DNA from: Sutcliffiella halmapala
Lineage (GTDB): Bacteria > Bacillota > Bacilli > Bacillales > Bacillaceae_I
DNA: 64,000 nucleotides
Direction: 5' to 3'
NCBI RefSeq assembly: GCF_002019665.1
Contig: NZ_KV917375.1
Coordinates: forward strand, 1,865,175-1,929,174
Shown here: positions 26,575 through 35,214 of the stretch, in pieces
Position numbering within the stretch: the first letter of the stretch is position 1
Layout: every line of letters starts with the position of its first letter
Notes under the pieces: model-generated
Database searches by the model: none
The model's input: only the letters and a program-made list of their open reading frames with translations
What the model was told of the DNA's origin: nothing
Translations under genes and position numbers: made by a program

Positions 26575-27078
26575 GTGGTTCTAAGAAAGAAAAGGTTAGG
26601 TTATTGGTTATGTTTGGTGTTATCTTTCTTTGTATTATCTGGCTGTAATGGTCAAAAAAGTGATAATAATTATTATTTATTACTGATGGGTGAAAGTGAA
26701 AACTGGAATCTATCAGGTTATGAAATTGTTATAACACCAGAGGAATTTAAAGCAGGATATGGGACTTTAAATATGAAAAACGAGAATGAGTATATAACAG
26801 ATTCCTTCCACTTTGTTACTTATGTAGTTATAAATGATGAAGATACAGTAGTTCATTCTGGTTCAGAGACTGGTGAGATGAACATAGCAGAAAAGACAAC
26901 TGGTGCTATTGAAGGTAAAACATACCTAAATGAAAACGGTGACTCTATAAAACTTAACGAAATAAGTGAAATTTATGTAGTAGTTGAATGGTGGGATATA
27001 GGTAAGAGTGAAAGTGTTAAAGAAAGAATAGATTTATATAACAAAGATAGCAAAGAACAAACCTTTTTAAATGAATAA
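26575..27078 (+). CDS. Putative lipoprotein, unknown function
   Basis: A 167-residue protein with signal peptide and lipobox LSGC (cysteine near residue 24). The mature part is acidic and beta-rich; no family was recognised. The GTG start has AAAAGGTGG upstream. It lies 187 bases after the SNIPE-like gene; no terminator is visible between them, so co-transcription cannot be excluded. Confidence 0.65.
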   Translation: MVLRKKRLGYWLCLVLSFFVLSGCNGQKSDNNYYLLLMGESENWNLSGYEIVITPEEFKAGYGTLNMKNENEYITDSFHFVTYVVINDEDTVVHSGSETGEMNIAEKTTGAIEGKTYLNENGDSIKLNEISEIYVVVEWWDIGKSESVKERIDLYNKDSKEQTFLNE

Positions 27079-27201
27079 GTATAGGAATAAACCTTTAGAA
27101 TTAACAGCGCAAAAATAAAGAGATTTTTAACTATATATCAAAGAAAGCGCTCTTATGTACAGGACACAGGCTTTAGGTTCCAAGGACGTTCGAAATTACT
27201 T

Positions 27202-27240
27202 AAAAGCACCTTTTAACTTATGTTTATTATGTGCTTTTTT
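27202..27240 (+). terminator. Terminator after the lipoprotein gene
   Basis: AAAAGCAC / GTGCTTTT hairpin with a T-run. The rest of 27079-27415 holds no gene and should contain the promoter of the aldo/keto reductase. Confidence 0.75.
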
Positions 27241-27415
27241 CATTTTAAACCATCCTTACATATTCAGCCCGAATCTCCAAAAAAGACAGACTATTCGTAG
27301 TATTGTATAATTAGAAAAGAATGAGAGCGATATGAGTAGTACTTTAATAAATGAAGATTGATAGTGTACTCATATTAATCTATCCATTAAAACACTAATA
27401 AAGGGGATATGCAGA

Positions 27416-28240
27416 ATGAATCTTGTTACCTTAAATAACGGTGTCAAAATGCCTCAGCTTGGATATGGTGTGTGGCAGGTGCCTGATGATCAAGCGATAG
27501 CATCAGTTGCGAAAGCGATTGAAGTTGGATACACATCTATTGATACTGCGATGATTTATAAAAATGAAGTAGGGGTAGGAAAAGCGATTAAAGAAGCGAA
27601 TGTACCTCGTGAAGAGTTGTTCATTACGACGAAAGTTTGGAATAGTGATCAAGGCTATGAAAATACATTACTTGCATTTGATGCTAGCTTGGAGAGATTA
27701 GGTCTTGATTATATCGATCTTTATTTAATTCACTGGCCAACTCCTCAATTCGATCAGTATGTTGATACATATAAAGCATTAGAAAAGCTTTATCATGATG
27801 GCAAAGTGAAAGCGATTGGTGTGTGTAACTTCGAAATAGAGCATTTAGAACGCCTTCTTCAGGAATGTGAGGTTGTTCCTGTTTTAAACCAGGTTGAGTG
27901 TCATCCATATTTAGCTCAAAATGAGTTAAAGGAGTTTTGTGCAAAGCATAATATTTTTGTAGAAGCATGGAGTCCCTTAGATCAAGGCGGAGAAGTTCTC
28001 CAAGACGAAGTGATTCAAAAAATCGCGGCATCGCACGGTAAAACTCCTGCACAGGTTGTTCTGCGCTGGCATTTACAAAATAATACGATTGTCATTCCTA
28101 AGTCTGTTACTGCATCAAGAATAGAAGAGAATTTCCAAGTGTTTGACTTTGAACTTTCGGAAGATGAAATTCAAGAAATTAATCAACTAAATCGCAACAG
28201 ACGTAAAGGTTCACATCCGAACGATATGAATGTGAGGTAA
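27416..28240 (+). CDS. Aldo/keto reductase (glyoxal reductase type)
   Basis: A 274-residue NADPH-dependent reductase of the AKR5 kind. The tetrad is visible: SIDTAMIYKNE (Asp, Tyr), FITTKVWN (Lys) and IHWP (His). The C-terminal IPKSVTASRIEENFQVFDF cofactor segment is also present. It resembles B. subtilis YvgN/YtbE, which reduce methylglyoxal and other aldehydes. Monocistronic. Confidence 0.93.
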   Translation: MNLVTLNNGVKMPQLGYGVWQVPDDQAIASVAKAIEVGYTSIDTAMIYKNEVGVGKAIKEANVPREELFITTKVWNSDQGYENTLLAFDASLERLGLDYIDLYLIHWPTPQFDQYVDTYKALEKLYHDGKVKAIGVCNFEIEHLERLLQECEVVPVLNQVECHPYLAQNELKEFCAKHNIFVEAWSPLDQGGEVLQDEVIQKIAASHGKTPAQVVLRWHLQNNTIVIPKSVTASRIEENFQVFDFELSEDEIQEINQLNRNRRKGSHPNDMNVR

Positions 28241-28244
28241 GGAG

Positions 28245-28288
28245 AAAAAGTGGGTTTTGGGAGCAGAGTTCTCCCCCCCACTTTTTTT
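28245..28288 (+). terminator. Aldo/keto reductase terminator
   Basis: AAAAAGTGGG...GGGAG pairs with CTCCC...CCCACTTTTT, ending in a T-run. Confidence 0.85.
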
Positions 28289-28402
28289 ATTTTAGGGGAC
28301 AGGTTAATCTAACTAATCTATAAAAATGAGAAACTAATCACTTTTTCAGACGTACATATACATGTAGGCTTTCAACTCTGTATCCACATGAGGGAGGTAA
28401 TG

Positions 28403-30112
28403 ATGATTCGAACAAAATCATTGTTTACAATCTTACTAGGTTTAGTGAGTAGTATGTTTTTTCTTGCAGCTTGTAGTAATAGTAGTGATAGTAATATGAG
28501 TGAAAATAACGAAGAGAGTAATCCCCCTGTTGTTGAGGAAACTAAAGTAGACCCGTATGAGGAACTTGTGAACGTAAAGAACGAGGAAATAGGGTTAACT
28601 CCAATAGAACTAACATCCTATAGCGAGCAGATCGGTGTTACTTTATCGAATCCTATCTATAATAAATTTGCCGTAAATGGCCAAGTGGTTATCGAAGGAG
28701 CAATTGAAAAATTCGCTGAGTTGAAATCAGATTATGCGTGGATTAAAGTACATGCATTTGAAGAAGGTCCGGCAGGTAATCAGCATGAATATTATACGCC
28801 AATCGTAAATGGGGAATTTACACAAGCAATCCACTTTTTTAATGGAGAAGGGGAATATCGGATAACTGTACAACTACCGAGTGTGGACCGGGAAAATTAT
28901 TATTATGACACCGCTACATTTGAAGTGGTGAATGTCAATCCTGAATTAAAGCGTGATGTAAGCTACACCCCCTTTGGTCATCAGGCAGAGCTTTCCATTT
29001 CATTAGATTCAAGCTTTGTGAAGGAGGAGGGAGTATTTTCCTTACAAGGAAGCGTAAATTTAACGAATGAAGATACCGTAATGCTTCGACTTAATAAAGA
29101 CTCGGAATCTTGGAAGCATGTTATCTCGGTAAAGGATGGTCAATTTTCTTATGATGTCCCATTGTTTTTCGGAGAGGGGATACACGAGCTAGAAGTGCTA
29201 GTTCCAGATAAGAAACGTGATAATTATTTTCAAACGGCTACGGTTATTTTAGTAGAAAACGAGTCTGATCTGGTCATGAAACCAATTACATTTTATAACA
29301 CCTATTTGGAGCGAGGTGTAACATTAGCTTCTCCAACTTTTGGTGGAGAAGAAGTGGATGAAACCTACCGTATTAGCGGGACGATTGACCCGTCAGCTGA
29401 ATTCGCAGCAGAGACGACACATCTATATGTTACGACAAAATTAGGGGATGATGAAGCATTAGAGGTCATTCCTGTAGAAAATTATTCCTTTGATGGCTCA
29501 TTCCATCTCCGGTTTGGACCTGGTACCTATACAGTGAATGTTAGTGTTCCAGAAATAAAAGAGAAAAACAGTAATCAGTTCCGCTATTTTCACTTTGTTG
29601 AATTCGAGGTTGATTCCAAAGCTATTGTGGATAAACGAAATATATTACCTTCAAGAGGAATTCAATCAGAGGCACCAGAGATTATTCAATTAGCGGAAGA
29701 AATAACAAAAGGGATTGATTCTGAGCGCGACAAAGCAAAGGCTGTCTACGAATATGTCGCAAAAAATGTTTCGTATGATGTAGAAAAGTTCAAAACATAT
29801 GATTTTCATTGGGACGATAGTGCGCTTAAAACCCTAGAATTAAAGACCGGTGTATGTCAGGACTATGCATACTTAGCAATAGCGCTATTTCGATCAATCG
29901 ACATGGAAGCTAGATTTGTCGAGGGATACACGCGAGAAAAACACGCATGGGTAGAGGTAAGTGTGAATGGAGATTGGCTTACTATGGATCCTACATGGGG
30001 AGCTGGGTATGTGCAAGGGGATGAATTTGTAGCACAATATCGCGATGATTATTTTGATCCAAATCAAGAGGAGTTTGAAAAGACACATTCGCGGACTGGA
30101 GTAGTTTATTAG
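28403..30112 (+). CDS. Transglutaminase-domain lipoprotein
   Basis: About 569 residues. Signal peptide with lipobox LAAC, then three repeated beta-sandwich modules (each with a YRITV/TYTVNVSVP-like strand), and a C-terminal transglutaminase-like protease fold with the triad GVCQDYA (Cys), KHAWVEV (His) and MDPTWG (Asp). Such surface proteins may cross-link, hydrolyse or bind cell-wall peptides or proteins; the substrate is unknown. ATG 28403 is chosen for spacing from GGGAGGT; ATG 28400 and 28388 are less suitable. Confidence 0.85.
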   Translation: MIRTKSLFTILLGLVSSMFFLAACSNSSDSNMSENNEESNPPVVEETKVDPYEELVNVKNEEIGLTPIELTSYSEQIGVTLSNPIYNKFAVNGQVVIEGAIEKFAELKSDYAWIKVHAFEEGPAGNQHEYYTPIVNGEFTQAIHFFNGEGEYRITVQLPSVDRENYYYDTATFEVVNVNPELKRDVSYTPFGHQAELSISLDSSFVKEEGVFSLQGSVNLTNEDTVMLRLNKDSESWKHVISVKDGQFSYDVPLFFGEGIHELEVLVPDKKRDNYFQTATVILVENESDLVMKPITFYNTYLERGVTLASPTFGGEEVDETYRISGTIDPSAEFAAETTHLYVTTKLGDDEALEVIPVENYSFDGSFHLRFGPGTYTVNVSVPEIKEKNSNQFRYFHFVEFEVDSKAIVDKRNILPSRGIQSEAPEIIQLAEEITKGIDSERDKAKAVYEYVAKNVSYDVEKFKTYDFHWDDSALKTLELKTGVCQDYAYLAIALFRSIDMEARFVEGYTREKHAWVEVSVNGDWLTMDPTWGAGYVQGDEFVAQYRDDYFDPNQEEFEKTHSRTGVVY

Positions 30113-30218
30113 CGCATTTTGGTTGTATTGTACATTCACTCATTTTGCAGAAATTATGAAACTATTACCTAATTTTTTCTGTCTATTAATTAATATTACT
30201 TACATGGAGGTATGAATA

Positions 30219-30407
30219 ATGTACGAATATAAATTTGTGAAAATTGAACTTTCTCAATGGAACAGTAAACCAAAAGAAGATTATCAAGATATCATCACCA
30301 ACCATGCGAAGGATGGTTGGCGATTTATCCAAATATTCGCACCAGCTACCAGAGGATATGGTTCTGCTGCATATTTTGAAATCATTTTTGAAAGACCTAT
30401 CACTTAA
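30219..30407 (+). CDS. DUF4177 family small protein
   Basis: A 62-residue protein with the DUF4177 pattern ([10 protein letters not shown]..., [26 protein letters not shown]), predicted alpha/beta, cytosolic. ATGGAGGTATGAATA provides a ribosome-binding site. Function unknown. Confidence 0.85.
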   Translation: MYEYKFVKIELSQWNSKPKEDYQDIITNHAKDGWRFIQIFAPATRGYGSAAYFEIIFERPIT

Positions 30408-30429
30408 GGGTATCGGGGACAAGTTTCAT

Positions 30430-30452
30430 GACCCACCATATTTTGGTGGGTC
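30430..30452. terminator. Hairpin between the convergent DUF4177 and immunity genes
   Basis: GACCCACCA-N5-TGGTGGGTC, a perfect nine-base-pair stem located between convergent genes. It has no strong T-run on either side, so its use as a terminator is tentative. Confidence 0.5.
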
Positions 30453-30473
30453 GAGAAAGAAATCTGTCCTACA

Positions 30474-31067
30474 TTATTGCTCAATTTTTTCATAATCCAG
30501 ATAAAAAACTATTCCCTCATTGATAAGATATTCTTCGACACGTTCTCCATCAAGTGTATCAATTTTTCGAGTTTCTACTAAATTGTCCATGAGTGTTTGT
30601 TTTTCTTCTTCTGGCAATGTATCTATCTCATCTTTTAACCAAGTGGAATGCATATAATAACATTTCCACTCAATAGAATTGTTATTATTCAACCAGCTAG
30701 GAAGTTTTAGGTGATCCTCACATTTAAGGAATCTGTTTTTATACGCTTCTATTTGCTCATCTATTGATAGGATAAGTTCAGAATCAAATATATCGACCGT
30801 ATTAATATGCAATCTTAAATAATAGGAGCTTAATTGAGCATCAGCTTGTTCTTTCCAAGCATGGAAAGTATCAATGAATGTTGTAACGATATCTGCTTTA
30901 TACCATAAAGGAATATTATCGATCTCAGGATAATTAAATAATTTTTGATACTCTACCTTATTATCTTTTAAAAAATCCCTGTCAAAAGCAACATGCTCTT
31001 TTTTAAATGCTTCTAATTGTCTTACTCTTCTTTTCCAACCTCTAATTTTTTTCAAATTTACTTGCAC
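30474..31067 (-). CDS. Putative immunity protein of the E3-type toxin
   Basis: A 197-residue cytosolic protein, no signal peptide or membrane helix, rich in aromatic and acidic residues. It does not resemble the 84-residue colicin E3 immunity protein and I recognise no family. It is the last gene of the minus-strand operon, 25 bases after the toxin stop. The order toxin-then-immunity and the lack of an export signal make it the natural candidate for self-protection, by blocking the basic nuclease domain. This is inferred from position only. Confidence 0.6.
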   Translation of the reverse strand: MQVNLKKIRGWKRRVRQLEAFKKEHVAFDRDFLKDNKVEYQKLFNYPEIDNIPLWYKADIVTTFIDTFHAWKEQADAQLSSYYLRLHINTVDIFDSELILSIDEQIEAYKNRFLKCEDHLKLPSWLNNNNSIEWKCYYMHSTWLKDEIDTLPEEEKQTLMDNLVETRKIDTLDGERVEEYLINEGIVFYLDYEKIEQ

Positions 31068-31092
31068 CTCTATTCCTACTTTTAAAAAAGTC

Positions 31093-31842
31093 TTAAAGCT
31101 TTATTTTTCTTCCCTTGACGGCTCCTTTATACATTTCCCCTGTTAAAGGATCCATGCTACCTAAATGTTTGCCATTATGATCATATACTTCAATATCATT
31201 ATGAGTGTTGTCCCATTCATAATATCTTTTCTTCTTCCCACTTCCACTTGTCTTGGTTTTACCTCTGAATGTACTGAAACGCTTCCAAACGGGGCTGTCC
31301 GCTTTGGTCATATTTTTAGCTATAGCTCTTAATGTAGTTTTTCCAAAATGCTGAACAGCTTTTTGAACACCCCATCTTGCTAAAAATGCTACAACAATAG
31401 GAACAGCAGGTAAAACTGAAGCTGTTATCTCTGTTGTATCGTAAACATAGTCTTTTCCAGTTTCTCTATCATGGAATAAAGCTACGAATTTATCATCATT
31501 ACTTTCAAATACAGTTACATCAAAATTAACATTGGTTTCTTTGCCCTCCGAATCAAGAACAGAACCAAAAACTCGAATATCTTCTGTTTCAATAGTTAAT
31601 TTTACATCAACTTTTGCTTCAAAGTCACTTGTAGTTAGTTGACTTTCTACAACAATTTCTTCAGAGGTATCTTTAGTGATTTCCAATTTTAATTCTTCTT
31701 CGATGTTAACATCCGGTTCATGTTCTATTGAATTATCTATCCTATGTATATCAGTTTCTGGCAAAGACTCCGCCTTATTTAGACTAGGTAAAGTACTTAA
31801 AACTAAAGTGAAAACTAGTAGATTAATAAGTAATTTTTTCAT
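31093..31842 (-). CDS. Secreted toxin with colicin E3-type rRNA nuclease domain
   Basis: A 249-residue protein with a signal peptide (about 1-24), an acidic middle (25-130), a hydrophobic/cationic segment (about 138-185) and a basic C-terminal domain. The last 44 residues align with the end of colicin E3 (YEWD-x2-H-x3-E...HLGS-x-DP-x-TG). The E3 catalytic residues D510, H513, E517 and R545 correspond to D211, H214, E218 and R245, with spacings 3, 4 and 27 (28 in E3). E3 cleaves 16S rRNA at the decoding site. The start overlaps the protease stop by ATGA. From memory it also recalls a group named SAR2788 family putative toxins; this was not checked. Confidence 0.88.
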   Translation of the reverse strand: MKKLLINLLVFTLVLSTLPSLNKAESLPETDIHRIDNSIEHEPDVNIEEELKLEITKDTSEEIVVESQLTTSDFEAKVDVKLTIETEDIRVFGSVLDSEGKETNVNFDVTVFESNDDKFVALFHDRETGKDYVYDTTEITASVLPAVPIVVAFLARWGVQKAVQHFGKTTLRAIAKNMTKADSPVWKRFSTFRGKTKTSGSGKKKRYYEWDNTHNDIEVYDHNGKHLGSMDPLTGEMYKGAVKGRKIKL

Positions 31843-32786
31843 TGTGAACCACTCCCACCATATTTCAATAATCCATTTCCATACTTTATATGTTCTTCTT
31901 TAGTTCCTATATAAGTAGCTGACTGTTTAAACTTTTGAATAATTTCTTCTGAGCTATAAGTTTCTTGTCTATGAGACAAAGTGGCTGCGATAACTCCTGT
32001 TAGATACGGTGTCGAAAAGGATGTTCCTTCAAATAGGTCATATGAACCATTATTTGAAGTAGAAAGGATATTACGACCTGGAGCTACAAAATCAATTTTA
32101 CCTTTAGCAGAGGTACTAATCCGATTTAAATCCTCATCAATGGAAGAGACTGATAAAACATTTTCATATTTAGCAGGGTAATCTACACTTAACCCAAAAG
32201 TATTTCCTGCAGCTGCCACAACAATAATTCCTTTGGATACAGCTTCTTTTATTGCTTCTTCTAACAATTCATTATTAGACTGAACACCAAAACTGATATT
32301 AAGAATGTCAACTTCCTCTTTAATACTCCAGTTTATCCCTGCTATTAAATCTTCTATATTGCCTTTGCCTTCCTCATTTAAGACCTTAACATCGTAGATT
32401 TCGACATTTTGTGTTATTCCAACAATGCCAATAGCATTATTGTTAGCAGTAATAATACCTGCGACTGCTGTTCCATGACCTAAATCATCATGTACTCCAT
32501 CTTGAGGATTAATAGTATTATATTTTTTGTAAACTTTCCCTAACAGATCTTCATGATTATCATTGATACCACTATCTAGAATAGCTACTTTAATTTTTTT
32601 TCCTTTTTCGGTGTCAATCCCGACTAAATGTTGACCCCAAGGGGTAATTTGTCCATTTAAGTCATTTAATTTTAGTGAATCATTTTCATACGCTTTGTTC
32701 TTATCTTTTGTATGCTCTAGTAAGTAAAAGAAAAGGCAAGAAAAGAACACAATTATTATCGTTCCCATTGTTATTTTTTTTCTCAT
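31839..32786 (-). CDS. Membrane-anchored subtilisin-like (S8) protease
   Basis: A 315-residue S8 peptidase with an N-terminal signal anchor (about 5-22). The triad is complete: D71 (AILDSGIN), H104 (LGHGTAVAG), S256 (EGTSFSTP), with oxyanion Asn195 (AAAGN). The stretch between the anchor and the catalytic domain is only about 40 residues, too short for a normal I9 propeptide. It is the first gene of the operon and is translationally coupled to the toxin, so a role in processing or releasing the toxin on the outer face of the membrane is likely but unproven. Confidence 0.9.
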   Translation of the reverse strand: MRKKITMGTIIIVFFSCLFFYLLEHTKDKNKAYENDSLKLNDLNGQITPWGQHLVGIDTEKGKKIKVAILDSGINDNHEDLLGKVYKKYNTINPQDGVHDDLGHGTAVAGIITANNNAIGIVGITQNVEIYDVKVLNEEGKGNIEDLIAGINWSIKEEVDILNISFGVQSNNELLEEAIKEAVSKGIIVVAAAGNTFGLSVDYPAKYENVLSVSSIDEDLNRISTSAKGKIDFVAPGRNILSTSNNGSYDLFEGTSFSTPYLTGVIAATLSHRQETYSSEEIIQKFKQSATYIGTKEEHIKYGNGLLKYGGSGSQ

Positions 32787-32978
32787 AATCTCAAATTAAC
32801 TTTTGTTTAACCTCCTCTCCATTAACATTGGTTGTTAGGGGATTTATTTATTGTATAAAATCACATTAAATGGAAGCTTAACCAAACCTTAAATAAACCT
32901 TAAATTGCAAATCGAGCGAGCGTTTTCATGATAAAATATGATGATATTCTTTTTAAACGGGGACTGAGGAGTAAGATG

Positions 32979-33674
32979 ATGACCAAGCTGATCTATATTG
33001 CAGAAGATGATAAAGAAATAAATCAATTGCTTGCACTCCATTTAAGAAATGAGGGCTATCAGGTCGAACAGACTTATTGTGGGAAGGAAGTTCTGAAGAA
33101 GTTCCAAGAGAAAGTGCCAGGGTTACTTATTTTGGATCTTATGATGCCAGGTGTCGATGGCTTACAGGTCATACAAACGGTGAGGGAATATTCCAAGGTT
33201 CCTATCCTGCTTCTTACGGCAAGGGGAACCGATGCTGACAAAGTATTGGGATTTGGTTTGGGAGCGGATGATTATGTCGTGAAGCCTTTTAGCATAATCG
33301 AGCTGCTTTCCAGAGTGCATGCACTGATTCGCCGGTACAGTGATTACGGGAAAGAAGAGGAAGAGAAAATTATTCGGAATGGAGAGCTCGAGTTCCATCC
33401 GATCAACCAAGTTATCACTAAAAATGGAGTTGCCCTTTTGTTAAAGCCAAAAGAGACACAGCTTCTATCCATCTTCATGAAAAATGTAAACCGTTTGTAC
33501 ACAAAAGCCCAATTATATGAGCTTGTCTGGAATACCGATTATCTTGGAGACAGTAATACCATCATGGTTCACATTAGCAGAATCAGGGAGCAAATTGAGC
33601 CAAATCCTAAAACACCTACCTATATCAAAACGATTAAGGGGTTGGGCTATAGGATGGAACGACATGAACAGTAG
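32979..33674 (+). CDS. OmpR-family response regulator
   Basis: A 231-residue two-component regulator. Receiver domain with acidic pair (AEDD), phospho-Asp in LLILDLMMPG, Thr in LLLTARG and Lys in VVKPF. The C-terminal winged helix has LLKPKETQLLSIF...HISRIREQIEPNPKTPTYIKTIKGLGYRME. ATG 32979 has GAGGAG at proper distance; upstream in-frame codons have no such site. It overlaps the kinase gene by 11 bases and is divergent from the protease-toxin operon. Confidence 0.93.
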   Translation: MTKLIYIAEDDKEINQLLALHLRNEGYQVEQTYCGKEVLKKFQEKVPGLLILDLMMPGVDGLQVIQTVREYSKVPILLLTARGTDADKVLGFGLGADDYVVKPFSIIELLSRVHALIRRYSDYGKEEEEKIIRNGELEFHPINQVITKNGVALLLKPKETQLLSIFMKNVNRLYTKAQLYELVWNTDYLGDSNTIMVHISRIREQIEPNPKTPTYIKTIKGLGYRMERHEQ

Positions 33675-35070
33675 AAGATTGTTTTTCCTTCCTCAGAAGA
33701 AGCCCATTTCCATCAAGAAACAATTTTTTGTTAACTACACTCTATTATTTATTATCCTCCTATTATTAGGTATCGTCACATTAATCGCCAATACGATATA
33801 TGTCGAATCCGTGTATGAGGATTTGGACCAGGAATACTTAAAAGAGCTTTATGAAGATGTACAGGTTTTAGGGATGAAGAAAGCTTTTCAAAAAAATGCC
33901 CTACCGGAACGTTCTTATCTCGAATATGTGAGTAATGACTATACGGTACTAGATCAATACAATAGCCCGCATGAAGTAGGCTATCATTATGGATTACATG
34001 AATTCTTAAGGGAAACGAACCACTATGATGCGGATCTCTATATACCGGAAGGAGATCCGAATTATCTGCTATTATACTTTCCTGTAGAAAGCTATTTTAA
34101 ATTGGATGATATTTTCCTATTTACTGTCCTCTTTTTCATGATCTGTTTATTGTTTATCTTACGATGGTATGTGAAAAGAACCTCCACTCAGATCATTCAG
34201 CCGATTGATAGACTGCTAACAGGTGTTCATCATATTTCACAAGGAAATTATGCTACAAAGATACAATTTCAAGCAAATAAAGAATTTAATCAACTGAAAA
34301 ATGATATTAATAGCATGGCTTCTAAAATAGGAGAGGAAATTGCACTGAAGGAGCGCTCTGAATCCTTAAGAAAGCAATTGATTCTGGATATTTCTCATGA
34401 TTTGAAAACGCCATTGACTAACATACAAGGATATGCGGAAACATTATGTAAATTCCCAGCACTTATACAAGAGGAGCGTCAAAAATATTCCTCGATTATT
34501 ATGGAAAATAGTACAAGAGCAAACCGACTCATACAGGATCTATTCGAGTTATCACAGCTGGAAATGCAGCCGAATAAGGTTTTCTTGGTGGATTGTAACC
34601 TGACTGAAGTAATCAGGACGATTTTTTCTACTTATGTCGACGAGTTGGAGGCAAAAGGTATTTGCTATGATGTTGATATCCCGGACAATATGATAACGGT
34701 GAAACTAAATGCTCATTTATTCGAAAGGGTAATTACAAATATGCTCCAAAACTGTATAACCTATGGTGATAAACACGTCACTTTGTCGTTAAGAGGAGAA
34801 AAGAATAAGGCAATTCTTACTATAGAAGATAACGGAAAAGGCATTCCGATAGACTATCATAGGAAAGTTTTCGAACCATTTATACGAGTGGATGAGTCGC
34901 GAAATATGCAAACAGGTGGAACCGGACTTGGCCTGGCAATCGTCCAAAAAATAATTGCTCAGCACAACGGAACCATTTCTATAGATTCTTCCTACACAGA
35001 GGGCTGTCGCTTTGTGATTGTATTGCCGTTAAGTGGGGATGGAGGGAAGCTGGTGGAATCTGTATTGTAA
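33664..35070 (+). CDS. Sensor histidine kinase
   Basis: About 468 residues: membrane helix at about 20-40, extracytoplasmic sensor of about 110 residues, second helix at about 155-175, HAMP linker, HisKA box ILDISHDLKTPLTNIQGYAE, and HATPase motifs N (MLQNCITYGD), G1 (EDNGKGI) and G2 (GGTGLGLAIV). It should phosphorylate the preceding regulator. ATG 33664 overlaps the regulator stop; reading from 33517 would extend into regulator coding sequence. The signal is unknown. Confidence 0.93.
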   Translation: MNSRRLFFLPQKKPISIKKQFFVNYTLLFIILLLLGIVTLIANTIYVESVYEDLDQEYLKELYEDVQVLGMKKAFQKNALPERSYLEYVSNDYTVLDQYNSPHEVGYHYGLHEFLRETNHYDADLYIPEGDPNYLLLYFPVESYFKLDDIFLFTVLFFMICLLFILRWYVKRTSTQIIQPIDRLLTGVHHISQGNYATKIQFQANKEFNQLKNDINSMASKIGEEIALKERSESLRKQLILDISHDLKTPLTNIQGYAETLCKFPALIQEERQKYSSIIMENSTRANRLIQDLFELSQLEMQPNKVFLVDCNLTEVIRTIFSTYVDELEAKGICYDVDIPDNMITVKLNAHLFERVITNMLQNCITYGDKHVTLSLRGEKNKAILTIEDNGKGIPIDYHRKVFEPFIRVDESRNMQTGGTGLGLAIVQKIIAQHNGTISIDSSYTEGCRFVIVLPLSGDGGKLVESVL

Positions 35071-35101
35071 GCTATCAATATATTTGGCTATGGTTTTGGA
35101 A

Positions 35102-35148
35102 AGAGGTGTCAATCCTCCGCATAGTAGAGGGTTGATACCTCTCTTTTT
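35102..35148 (+). terminator. Two-component operon terminator
   Basis: AGAGGTGTCAA / TTGATACCTCT hairpin with CTTTTTC. Confidence 0.85.
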
Positions 35149-35158
35149 CATTTACAAC

Positions 35159-35176
35159 GTAACAGTGTTATGTTAC
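35159..35176 (+). promoter_or_regulatory. Palindrome upstream of yhbD
   Basis: GTAACA-N6-TGTTAC, a perfect inverted repeat about 40 bases before the yhbD start. Since YhbD-type proteins have a MerR-like helix-turn-helix, this could be an autoregulatory operator. Inference only. Confidence 0.4.
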
Positions 35177-35214
35177 ATTGTTATTAGTTAATATGAAATT
35201 TGGAGGGTTATTTA

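Noticed and set aside
27684-28052. A 122-codon minus-strand frame inside the aldo/keto reductase gene
   Set aside because: It lies entirely antisense to a clear conserved gene, has no ribosome-binding site and no family pattern.
28403-30112. Transglutaminase lipoprotein as part of the toxin operon
   Set aside because: It is on the opposite strand, with DUF4177 and a hairpin between; no functional link is visible.
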